This document shows, piece by piece, positions 50,565 to 61,035 of a stretch of 64,000 bases of DNA; position 1 is the first letter of the stretch; every line of letters begins with the position of its first letter. The position numbers and the translations under genes were made by a program. Origin of the DNA: Smittia aterrima (Eukaryota; Arthropoda; Insecta; Diptera; Chironomidae); assembly GCA_033063855.1 (NCBI GenBank), contig CP093830.1, positions 10,664,854 to 10,728,853 on the forward strand. Direction: 5' to 3'. The notes under the pieces are model-generated. The model had not been told where the DNA came from, searched no databases, and worked only from the letters and a program-made list of their open reading frames with translations.

Positions 50565-51032
50565 ATGGACTTAAAACTGTTTATCGCTCTACCAGTGATT
50601 CTGATTATCATTTTTTGACAAGGAAACTCAGTTCATTTTGCTCGGAATTGTTTATTAGAAGAATATGCAAAGGTCAAAGAATAAATGTCGAAAATGAGTG
50701 ACGAGTTTATATTATAAGAGTAAATTAATACTGTCAGTATTTAATGCACTTTAATTTAAACTTTAAAGCTATGATTATTGGTTTGTTATTTTGAAGTCAC
50801 GATCATTGAAATAAAAGACAAATCAGAGTTTTAATAATTAAACTGAAGTTAACTAAAGTTCATCTCGACCCCAGCAGGAAGTGAAGGTCATAATAGGTTA
50901 TGGGCCCCGCACGCTTCCACTTCGAATTTTATTCTTTAATGAGTTCTCAGTTTGCTCAGCTGGATATCGTCGATTGCGTAATTGACAGACTTAAAAAACC
51001 GAATGTCGATGAACTTATGATCAAGCAAATGA
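50565..51032 (+). pseudogene. Truncated remnant of the secreted-protein gene at 56509
   Basis: It begins with the same MDLKLFIALPVILII start as the intact gene at 56509-57363, at the same distance behind the channel gene. A TGA at 50616-50618 stops it after 17 codons, further stops follow, and roughly 215 bp of unrelated sequence interrupts it (about 50713-50927). Homology resumes at ATGAGTTCTCAGTTTGCTC and ends abruptly at CAAATGA (51026-51032), the tandem-duplication breakpoint. It was probably truncated from birth, because the duplicated segment ended inside the gene, and later decayed. Confidence 0.88.
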
Positions 51033-51070
51033 TTTTGATGAATGAACTTGACAAATTATTTAACGAAGGT

Positions 51071-52703
51071 GGATGGATGGATGGATTCTTCAGCAATGAT
51101 CCTACACTGAGTAGGACCAAGGACCTCGAAGGAGGTGCATTAAGACACGGAGGTTTTCTGCTTGCTGTCCCTAGACACTCACTACCAGGGTGTGAGTGCC
51201 CTTCGGGAATTGGAAGGGAAAGAAGGCGGATATGGTCTTGGATGTCTCCCAATTCGCCATTACGGTTGGGAGACTGACCGCTCCGCCTTGCTGATAAGCA
51301 TTACACAGACGAGCATTTTGGTATTTAGCTGATTTTTGGATATCGCAGCTTTTTGGCTTTGTCTTGTGAGCAGATGTTGATAGTGATCAGTTTCGTCAGT
51401 GGCGAATTGGTCGCCCAATTGCATAGTTCACTCACCCTTGGAATTTAGTGTACAGTCATGAATGATGTGGCAAGATTTTCTTCGTTCTTCCAAGATAAGG
51501 CTCTGTGTAATTAACTTTTCCTTGCGACTCAGAATGGGAATGGTCCCCTCGAGTATTTGATGTTTACATTTGGATTGCAGATATCATCCGACAGAAAATA
51601 TCTTCACTCTGGTTGGAAATTTGATGTTCTAGGGCTGTGATGCTGAGTTTTCTTCATTTCAGAAATTTCATTAGAATCACCTTTTTCAGTTTTCCCGTCG
51701 CTGTAATCTCTCAGTTTTATTCCTTTCTCGGTTTAAATGGTTTGCGTCTCAACTAATCTAAGTAGTTTGAGCCCCTTTTGTTTTGTCGAATCAAGGTTTG
51801 TGTTACGGCTGTCGAATGAGACTTGGGTTTCGTTTGATTTTCTCGTTGAATGTTGTGGTACTCTTTAGATTCCAATTACAATCCAGATTTGAAGATCCTT
51901 AAGGAGCTGGTTGTAGCGGTACTCCTCTAAGACCTCTAGATTACACATGTTGTGATCAGACTGTTGTGTGTTCCTCTAAGACTAGTATTTAGCGGCGTGA
52001 AATATTCACTAAAAGGCGTGATCTTCACAGCTAAAGGCACCGCTTTAAGATCCCAGAGTAGTCGATCGGCGTCTTGTCTGCCACAATACCATATGCTGGC
52101 GTAAGTGACTTGATTACCGCCTTATGCAGGAAAGGTAACGACCAGCAGATACTATAGGAAAAACCTGCTCTATCTACCCTTAGTTAACAGCAAGTTGAGG
52201 TGACATACAGTGGAGTATCCCTCCTCCGTCTGCAGTACTTACAGTGAAGCTACCTCAAGTTGAGTAAACGGGAAAATTATTCTTTTATCGATGATTTCAA
52301 CGCCGGTTAGGCGGCACTTCTTCAGTGGATCGATACAGAGCTCAGTTTTTCCGTACCTCATTCAATCTACCAAAGGCCTCGTGGAATTTATCGTCACAAG
52401 GAAGTCTAAGGAGTTGAGATTCCTTTTGGTTGCTTCTGGTCCCAGTTTGCTTCTGTCAGTCCGCTCAAAATAAAAGTTTTCAATTAAATTTGTATAATGT
52501 GACTGTCGAGGTTAGGGAAATCTGAGATTTCAATTTGTGGTTCCAAAACTTTGATTTATGTGTGTACTCCAATTTCACGAGTTTCAATGTTGGTTAGTGA
52601 ATGATTCTCAATGAGAATAACTTAACTTTGGACTTGTGTTTCCGGTTTTATTAATATTTTTCCTTAAAATGTTTACTGCTACGCTGAGCGTTTTCAGTGA
52701 TCC
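51071..52703 (-). mobile_element. 1.63-kb insertion, probably a truncated non-LTR element
   Basis: Flanked by the 13-bp direct repeat ATTTAACGAAGGT (51058-51070 and 52704-52716); the corresponding place in unit 1 (about 43799) is uninterrupted. One end is a short (GGAT)n run (51071-51085), so on the minus strand the element ends in repeated ATCC, like the simple-repeat tails of some LINEs and SINEs. Base composition is less AT-rich than the flanks. Near the presumed 3' end the minus strand has an open stretch (about 51252-51071) without recognisable motifs, and I see no reverse transcriptase. The variable-length type of duplication and the tail favour a 5'-truncated non-LTR element; the family is unknown. 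Confidence 0.65.
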
Positions 52704-52927
52704 ATTTAACGAAGGTAATCAAAGCTCTAAATATGAAGTAAATTTGAAATCGCGTTTCGTTTAATAAATAATGAAACAAACTTAAATAAATTACAAATTA
52801 ATCACGACACTTTGTCTAATCAAGATAACTTGACGTTGTCGTAAACTGACTAACTCACGCAATAAAACTGAGTTTTCTATTTTCACTCTGGAAAGTGGCA
52901 CTTTCACAGTTGAACTTATTCGGTAAA

Positions 52928-55900
52928 ATGTTGCGCTCGTACTTAAAAAGTTATTGTGATAAATCCACGGTCCATGGAGTTGTCTACATTGGGCATTCAA
53001 GAACTAAAATCGTTGAGAAGTTGAGACGAATCTTATTTTAATTTCGATGACAACTAAATTCATTTTCAGAATATTCTGGATCATTTCGCTGATCGTTTCG
53101 TTGATTTTCACTGGCTCGTGGCTATTTGAGTTAGTCGCAAAGCTCGCGCGAACTCCAATCATTGTTTCCCTCGACGACACGCCAATTCACGTGACAGAGA
53201 TTTATTTTCCGTCAATGTCAATATGTCCAGGAATGAGTTATTTGGTCGATGGAGTTGACTACAATCAATTTGTTGATGAAATAAAATCTGGAAAAGTCGA
53301 CTTGCGAAACTTTACAGAACTCGAGTAAGTGGAAACAAATTGAAGAAGCAAAATAGATTTTCAAATATTTTTTTAGACTCCAGCGTCTTCAAGTGATCAG
53401 TTTGGCTACGAATGATGATTTTCTGTCTCAGTTCAACGTTTCAATCTCAACGGAAAACTTCATCGATCGACTTGAGGATTTCCTTAATTTTCATGGCGAG
53501 AGATTTAAAGGAGGAAAAACACAATACCAAGATCATGGCAACTGGACCAAAAGATTCCACATTAACTTCACGCAAGTCATCGGCCAAAATGGTTTTTGCT
53601 TCACTTTTAATTTCCCAAAGAGCGAAAACTTTTTCAACGTCAAAGAGCTTTCAAGTGATTTCAACTACAACAAATCAGTTGCAACGAGAACTTATCCAGA
53701 TATTCGTGATAATGCAACTCACATTTATCCTTTGAAGACAACGATCGCTGATCTGGGAATCGTTGGTGATATCCAAAAAACGAGATCTTTCTACATAAAC
53801 GAAAAAAGCGTGGAATTTATTTCAGCAAATATCGAAGACGGATATCACTTAACATTTCATGATCCATTCGATGTCATCTCAAGAGACTCTCCAAATTACT
53901 TTGCAATTTTGAACAGGACCAGTCTCTTTAAAGTTTATCCGAATAAGTTCGACTACGACGAATCAATTTCTTCTTATCTCCCAGAACAGTGAGAAATGAT
54001 TAACATTTCAATTAATTGCAAAGTTTCTTCTTTTGTCGATTTCAGACGAAATTGCTCTCTGCCGAACGAGAAACTTTTGAAATTCTTCAAAGTCTACAGC
54101 AGAATCAACTGCGATCATGAGTGTCTGGCAAATCTAACACTGACTGTTTGTAAATGTGTACAATTTTGGATGATTAGGGATGAAACGACAAAAATTTGCG
54201 GACTTGAAGACTCAAAGTGTTTCAAGAAAATTGAAGAAAATTTTCCTCGTTCTAGAAGTCAATGCAATTGCTTAGAATCATGCAGAAGACTTCATTATGA
54301 TGTTCAGATGAAAATAATTGATTTCAATGTGTAATCAACTTATTTTAGCTTTTTACAGATGAGAACTTCTAAATTTCTCTCCTCTTAGGGAAATTTTTAA
54401 ATGCGCATCTCTCGAAGTTAAGTTCAGTGACGACGTGTTTTACCAATTAATTTTCAAAAGTCCTTACACGTTTGTTGAAATTATTGCATTCACTGGCGGA
54501 CTTCTTGGTTTATTTGCTGGATTATCTGCTTTATCAGTCATTGAAGTGATTTACTTCTTCAGCGTTCGTGTGCTCATGAATTATTATAAATCGCCCTCAA
54601 AGGTTTATCCTTTCCACAGCGACAATAATTCGCAGATCACGAGAAGCTTCTTTAAAAAGTTTATGGAAAATTCTTCAGTTCACAGTTTTCATTACATCAG
54701 CACTGAAGATAATTTTCTTAAAAGGTAAATATTTGTGGTTCACAGAATCTTGATTGTAATTTGATTGACAAAAACTCCAACAGACTCTTTTGGATATTCG
54801 CCTTCGCTCTCTCGATCTTCGGTTTCTATTCAATGTCGACCAGTTCTTATCAAAGGTTTTCTTCAAACGTTGTTTCGGTACAGCAAGACTCTCGCCCTAC
54901 AACTATCAATGAAGTTAGTTAAATGTGCTGAGTTACCTGATTCAAAATTTCTAATTTTTAATTAATTAGATTCCATTTCCCGCAATCACAATCATTGGCG
55001 ATTTTGAGCATTCGTATAATGAGTTACTAGAAGATTATTACTATAGATTTTTCACTTCTTTTGGAACATGTGAGGATGAACTGTGCAATCTCTTTACGCT
55101 TCAGTAAGTACGGAAGTTGCGAACTCTAATTGAATAATAATTTTTATTATTGCTAAGAACGATGGTTGAAATGTTCGTTTGTAAAGATGAACCAGATTAC
55201 GAATTAGACAGAAAACGTTTTAATTACTCAATGAACTCAGATTTCTTCGATATGTTGATAAACATCACATCAAGTAAACAAAAGCTTTGGTTTAATGAAA
55301 GAAATGCAACCTGGCAGGGAGACACGAATCCAAAATATGTCGAGACATTGTCGTCGAGAGGAATTGGATACACTTACAACACTTTTGATGCTGACGAAGT
55401 TTTCAATCGAAATATGTGAGCAACGAATTATTAAATGAAAGATTTAATCTAAAGCTTAAAACATTTAAAGTGTTTCAGAAGATTTCTTTCGAATCCAAAG
55501 CGAGAAGAATGTCAAATCAAGAGAAATTGTCCCATGGAGAACTTTGCTTAGTATCAACAACGATTTCACGATCTCGCTGACTAATCATTCACATCTGATT
55601 AACAATATCGACTTGAACGATCGTTGCATCAGCGCAGCTTTATCAGTCCATTCATCATACGAATCTACACTGAACTTTCATTACAAAAAATTCACGAAAA
55701 TTCTCTTCGGGCATTCAATGGAAGTTTTGATCAAACCAGAAGTCATCAGATCTGACGAGAGCATTGAAGGAATGGATCTCAAATATCGCAAATGTTACTT
55801 GAAGAATGAATTTCAATTGAAGTACTTCAAGCACTACACAAAGTCACAATGCGACATGGAAGTTCTGAGCGAGATTACTTTCAAGAAATGTGGCTGCGTT

Positions 55901-56358
55901 CCTTTCAATTACATCAGAAACAAGACAATGGAGATCTGCGATGTCTCGCGATGGCCTTGCGCTAATCAACAGAAGAAATATGTTCACGACGGAAAAGACA
56001 ACACTGAGTTCTCTCGACATTGCTTACCACTTTGCGACTCAATCAGTTACGACACGGAATTGATAACAACTCGCATTGACAAATCTCACAACAAAAAGTA
56101 ATCTAATGTTTTCTTAAATTTTTGGTAAAAATATTTTTAAATTTCAGTTTTTTGTCGGAGGTCACTTTAAGCTTTAAGTTTAAGGACAGCGAAGTGATTG
56201 TGCTCAAACGTTATCGACAGTTTCCAACAACGGACTTCTTGAGCTCCATTGGTGGTCTTCTTGGTTTATTTGCTGGCGTTTCTATTTTGACTGTTTTGGA
56301 AACGTTTCATCTCTTGCTGATCAGGCCGCTCACTGATGCTTTAAGACGAGCGGTTTAA
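52928..56358 (+). CDS. Two-module DEG/ENaC (pickpocket-like) channel, copy 2
   Basis: Exons: 52928-53019, 53070-53324, 53377-53988, 54046-54330, 54389-54724, 54784-54913, 54970-55103, 55158-55415, 55471-56097, 56148-56358; 979 aa. Every exon has exactly the length of its partner in copy 1. Landmarks are at the same residues: HG (16-17), TM1 (32-48), GLS (459-461), HS (513-514), second TM1 (from 528) and GVS (953-955). The most divergent part is exon 7, the start of the second extracellular domain, where about a third of residues differ. Intron 6 is 56 nt (54914-54969), so no transposon is present, and it shows the pre-insertion state of copy 1. The exon 9 AAG acceptor is identical. In-frame TAA overlaps the intron 5 donor (54726-54728). 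The whole reading frame is open, so both copies look functional. Confidence 0.82.
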
Positions 56359-56508
56359 ATTGGTCAGCAGCAATTCTTAAATAACTTTCATTATAAACAA
56401 GAACTTTGAATGAATTTCTGTTATCAACTCGTGTGACATGCGGTTCAATTCATTTGTGATTTCGATTTTCATAAAGAGAGAAGTGTTTGAATATTTTTAA
56501 TTGCAATA

Positions 56509-57363
56509 ATGGACTTAAAACTGTTTATCGCTCTACCAGTGATTCTGATTATCAATTTGTGCCATGGAAACTCAGTTCATTTTGCTCGGAAATGTTTATT
56601 AGGAGAATATGTAAAGGTCAAAGAAGAGAGGTCGAAAATGTGTGACAAGTTCATTGACGAATTAAGAAATCAATTTTATTCTTCGATGAGTTCTCAGTTT
56701 GCTGATCTGGATATCGCCGATTGCGTAATTGACAGACTTAAAAAAGCAAATGCCGATGAACTTATGATCAAACAAATGAGTTGTGCGATCTCTGAGAGCA
56801 TTTCGAACAAAGATCGAAGGGAAACTTTGAGAACACTTGGCACAGCTCTGGAGCAAAGCAAGGAGAAGGCGATTTCATTTTGCGGCGCCATCCAATATAT
56901 CACTGACATCTTTTACTCACGATTTGACAAAGGTGTGAATCGTTATAAACTCGGAGAGGAAACTGCTTTGCAAGATTATTGCGTTCGCCGTTATTTAATT
57001 GACAACAACTTCATCAACACCGATGAGTACAAAGTGAAAACAAATCCGCTCAGAATAAACGTCACTAGTCTTGATTGTGATGAAATTAACGAAAATATTA
57101 TTGAAGAAACTGAACTAAAACTTCTTGAAGAGTACGAGGAAGACTTTGATCGACCTTCGAATATAATTTCGCAATGTCTCAAGACAACCATTCGATCACA
57201 TAACTTCTTCGCAAATTGTGAAAAAGTGACTGTACTCGGAGAGATTGGAGTTCCCAAAGAAGTGAGGAACAAAGAAAAGAAAATATTCATCAGTAAAATG
57301 ATGAATCTGAGGAAAAACATTTTGTTATGTAGATCACAAAACAGCTCTGAGTCACAGCAATAA
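56509..57363 (+). CDS. Secreted helical Cys-containing protein, 27-kDa hemolymph protein-like
   Basis: Single exon, 284 aa, starting 150 bp after the channel stop codon. A signal peptide (MDLKLFIALPVILIINLCHG) is followed by a largely helical, charged chain with cysteines spaced through it (KCLLGEY, MCDKF, ADCVIDRLKK, FCGAIQYI, DYCVRRYLIDNNFIN, LDCDEIN, QCLKTTI, NCEKVTVLGEIGVP). Length and spacing recall the insect 27-kDa hemolymph glycoprotein family (DUF1397), abundant secreted proteins of unclear function; I hold this loosely. It is paralogous to the next gene, with shared NNFIN(T), Y-K-N-P and K-VLGE(I/L)G(V/I) blocks. A broken copy lies at 50565-51032. Confidence 0.75.
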   Translation: MDLKLFIALPVILIINLCHGNSVHFARKCLLGEYVKVKEERSKMCDKFIDELRNQFYSSMSSQFADLDIADCVIDRLKKANADELMIKQMSCAISESISNKDRRETLRTLGTALEQSKEKAISFCGAIQYITDIFYSRFDKGVNRYKLGEETALQDYCVRRYLIDNNFINTDEYKVKTNPLRINVTSLDCDEINENIIEETELKLLEEYEEDFDRPSNIISQCLKTTIRSHNFFANCEKVTVLGEIGVPKEVRNKEKKIFISKMMNLRKNILLCRSQNSSESQQ

Positions 57364-57524
57364 TTGAGAATTTAATAAAGAAGCTCTCCTCATTCTAAGA
57401 AAAGTTTCCTCTCTTTAAATATGACATTTGATAAAGACGAGGTCATCTCATGAAAATATTTCGAATATAAACAGAAGCATTTAATCATTCACTCACAGTC
57501 GTTTTGTGAGACGAAATATTAGCA

Positions 57525-58459
57525 ATGGGTTTGAGGTAATAAATTTTTAATTCAGTGCAAGTTAAATCGTCTTAATTAATTCATCTTGATTTAGATTTGT
57601 TCTTGTTGTGTCAATTGCTCTTGCAGCAAGTTGCTTTGCGGATACGAATGATGCCGAAGAAGATCTTTATTCTTGCTTTGGAACTTACTTAAAAACTCAA
57701 GACATGCTCGACAAAGAGTTCTATGTATCGAACAGCATCGCTCAGACTGATTGCGACGCTCGATTGGATTACTTTCGCACAGTTTTCTACACAACTGTTG
57801 CAGAACAACTTAAAGTTGATGAAGAGATGAAGGAAATCGCAGATTGTATGGTCGACCAGATGAAAAAACTCCACGTCGCTGAGATTTCGATGAAAAAAAT
57901 CATTTACGAACAAACCAAGAAAATGTCAAAGAGGAAGAGAACTAAGGCAATTAAGACGATCGACTATGCAATTGAAAAGAAAATGACAACAGCAGTTAAA
58001 CTTTGCACACTCGAAGTTACTTTCGGAGCAGTCTTCACTGAACTTTACACTGAAGGTCAGAAGAAACATGAAGAAGATAGCGACGATGAGAAGTTTGAAG
58101 ACTTTTGCTTACGCAAATACATGATCGAGAATAATTTCATCAACACAACTGCTTACAAAATAAATTTGAATCCCCACAACGTTGATGTCTCAAATGAAAC
58201 TGCTTGCGATCAAGCCGTTAAGGACGCAGCTGATGCTTTCGAGACAGCTTTCAAGACGGAATTCGAAGAAACTGAAATCCCTAAATTAGCAAAGCGCTGC
58301 ATCGCTAAAACTGTAAAGCAATTCAATATTTTAGAGGCCAGCACGAAAGTTGCAATACTCGGCGAACTTGGAATATCTGATGAAGCTCTTGAGGCTGAAA
58401 GGAAAGTTTATATTGAGAAGATGTCAGATTTATACGAAGGAATTGTAAATTGTAAATAA
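57525..58459 (+). CDS. Secreted helical Cys-containing protein, diverged paralogue
   Basis: Two exons: a tiny first exon 57525-57535 (MGL plus two bases) and 57595-58459; 291 aa. The split gives the signal peptide MGLRFVLVVSIALAASCFA; without it the frame would lack a convincing start. The body is rich in Lys and Glu and shares cysteine positions and the blocks ADCMVDQMKKL, FCLRKYMIENNFINTTAYK and VAILGELGISDEALEAERKV with the gene upstream. Family as for that gene (27-kDa hemolymph protein-like, uncertain). The neighbour at 56509 has an intron-less start, so the intron was gained or lost in one of them. It ends 60 bp from the stop of the convergent DM4/12 gene. Confidence 0.78.
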
Positions 58460-58518
58460 GCTCACAAATTTAATTTGATTGAGAAATCTTGTTTTTATTC
58501 AATTTGAAAGAAATAAAA

Positions 58519-61035
58519 CTAAAATTTAAATTCCTCAGACCAAATGCTGTCTTTACATTCCGGATAGAGTTGACTGCAATCTTTCCCAAGTTCAGAGTGT
58601 GCGTCATCAAAGTGTTGATGGGAATGGTCTTTGTAGGACTCGACCTGATGGGGCAAGCTAAAGACTGCTCGAAGGATCTCAAGTAAAAACGGTCCCTTCT
58701 CCTCGTTTTGATTCCTTTGACCAGTTTCACAAAGCGCCCTTAGTACACAAGATTTCCCGTCCTTGCCCTGCCTTCAACAACAAAGAAACAATTTTCATTT
58801 TTGTTCCGTCACAAAGCGGAGAGAAAGATCGCTTTACCCTTTTAGGAATCCCTCGATTTTCTCGTATAAGCTGAACCTTGAGCTACGATGATGTTCCATG
58901 TAAAATTTCTCTTCATCTGTAAGATGGTCGTCAACGCTTCGTTTACCAAAAACCGGAAAGACTCGATTGTGCTTGCGAAGGAAGATATTTCCGAGAATCT
59001 TTTTGCCCTTGAACTTCTTTCCCTTGAATAACTTTTTAGTGATAACTTTCTTCCCATACTTGTCAACGAAACTAAACATAAAGGGAAGAGATTCATTGAT
59101 TGGACGAAGGGATACAAATTTGGGATCGTTATGATGACACTCACGTTTTCAGCACGTTCGTCCAAACGTTGGAAGTCTGATTGAGAGGCTTCGGCGTGAC
59201 GAAAATTGATGGCTCATGCTGCTGATTGGTTAATTTATTGGACTGATTATTGTAATTGTCCAAGTAATTGTCTGATTTATCGCTGAAATAATAGTTTTGC
59301 GATAATGGCTTATGATAATATTTGTTATTGGAGTTTCCAGCATAATAGTAGTTGTGCTTGTTCATTGAATTATAATAATTTTGCTTGTTGTAGTTCGCAT
59401 AATTCAATCGCTTATTATTCAAATCAATGCGGCTATGTTCATGCTCATGCTCATGGTCATGGTGAGGGTAATCGTAGTCTGCCGGAGGCGGCATTGGAGT
59501 TGTTGTCTCATCTTCCACTTCCCCAGAGTCTTCATCGTCTTCGTTCTTAATGCCAAGTAAGTTGTTCCTGATCTGTTGAGTGATTTTGTAGATTGGTTCA
59601 CTGGGTAACTCGAAAGCTAAGGCACAAGTTACGCCAACTGTGAACAAAAGCTGCGAGGCGACAATCGGAATCGTTTGATCGTAAACTGAGAGATGGAAGA
59701 AAGTTTTATTAATTCATAACTCAATTCGTATCAGCTAAAGACATAAAATTTAATGACTTCGATTAATTCGGGCTGATTTCGTTAATTCTCATTGCCGTTC
59801 AAACTTTAATTTCTTCCTTGGGAAATTTACTTTGCCTAACTTTTCGTTTAATAATTCAGTAATGACTTTATCTCGGAAGCCGGCAAAGCCATTATCTGCA
59901 ACAGAACTCTTTATCTTTCGAACGAGAATCCTTTGTGACTTTGTGTGTCCGCCCCCGCAAGCATTTCATGCGACGACAAATGAAATATTTAGAGAGACTT
60001 GTGTTCAAAGAGGAAATTTCTTTAATGTTTGAAATTTCTGTGTGCTCGGCAACTCTTTTTTTTTGTGTCAGGGTAAAGAATGCGAATTAAATATTAAATA
60101 ATTACACAACCTCTCTCCCATCTCTGCTGTCGACTGAGGCAACTTGGTAAGGAAGGAACAAACGAGCGCATCGTTGTTGACCCGACCCGCAAATTTAAGA
60201 AAACTTTGGAATTTATTTCTTACACTCTCTCGACAGCAACAATCGTCGCAACACGTTCTGAACATATCGAGAGAATGACGTTAGCATATGAAAGCGAGAA
60301 GAAGGAAAAATGCGCATGCAAAACTCAGTCGAATGAGGAAACTCTCGGAAATTTCTATCATCCTGCCCGTTCGAGAGGGGAGCACTAACGTCAGGAAGTA
60401 TGAAAGGAAGAATCTCAGTAATTTAATCAGGATTTATTGAGTGGAAATTCCAATGGCGTTTCTGCATTTTTCATTTCGTTTTCAAGTGATCGCATTGATT
60501 CTGATTTAATTTTATTACAACGCAGAGCTCGAGTTAGCAACGGAAATATTTCTTTCATTAAAATGAGATGAGAGATGGCTGAACGAAGTTGATTGCTACG
60601 AACGTGAAGTTAATTCGTGAATGATGTGATGTGGCAATGAAAATTTCAAAGCTTAAACTTGTTAAACGTCGCATTAGCTTTCTCACGTGTTTGTAATTTA
60701 ATGAAACTTTGACGCTTTGGAATTAAATATTCAAGAACTTTTCCAAAAAGGCAACGTCGTTGTTTGTTAATCAACCCCGCACAAAACTTCGGCAAACTTT
60801 TAAAATTTGTGTAATCTAGTCGTGTCATACCAAGCTGTAAGGAACTTCCTTCGGGAAACGTCAAGCTTCGTCGCTTGCGCGATAAAATTCTGACACTGTC
60901 ATTATCGCGACTCCAGCAAGCGCCGGATGTGCAATTCTGCTCGGGCTGTTGCTCGCAAAAACTACTCGCCATGCAATAAATTAAAACGATTGTAATTACA
61001 CTGACGCGCTTTAAAAAATAATTCCTTGTTGCCAT
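58519..61035 (-). CDS. DM4/12 secreted protein with His-rich and Tyr/Asn-rich regions (copy 4)
   Basis: Exons (minus strand order): 60831-61035, 59145-59685, 58838-59071, 58519-58771; 410 aa with consistent phases. Start at ATG 61033-61035. A signal-type N-terminus (FLKRVSVITIVLIYCMASS) is followed by CEQQPEQNCTSGAC and the basic site SRKRR (52-56), then the family core FPEGSSLQL joined across intron 1 to VYDQTIPIV and FTVGVTCALAFELP. After an acidic stretch come a Thr/Pro run, a His/Asp/Glu tract (142-152) and a long Tyr/Asn-rich low-complexity region (about 162-219). Exon 3 has repeated basic KGKK motifs and LYEKIEGFL; exon 4 holds the DM4/12 end (KSCVLRALCE, ILRAVFSLPHQVE, CSQLYPEC). Intron 1 is 1.1 kb. 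Function unknown. Confidence 0.82.

Larger units (their letters stand above)
43767..51032 (+). repeat. Tandem segmental duplication, unit 1
   Basis: Unit 1 contains the upstream region, a whole double-module DEG/ENaC gene (with a transposon in intron 6) and the 5' part of a secreted-protein gene. It is matched by 51026-56779. Exon lengths are identical in the two channel genes and most coding positions agree. The outer left boundary and the junction share the 7-mer CAAATGA (43767-43773, 51026-51032, and 56773-56779 inside the intact secreted-protein gene), which marks the breakpoint. Confidence 0.9.
51026..56779 (+). repeat. Tandem segmental duplication, unit 2
   Basis: Matches 43767-51032 apart from the transposon in unit 1 (46049-48984), the insertion at 51071-52703 and the interruption inside the unit 1 pseudogene. 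Removing these leaves about 4.1 kb in each unit. The junction is at 51026-51032, where 5' secreted-protein sequence switches directly into the sequence found at 43774 onward. Confidence 0.88.
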
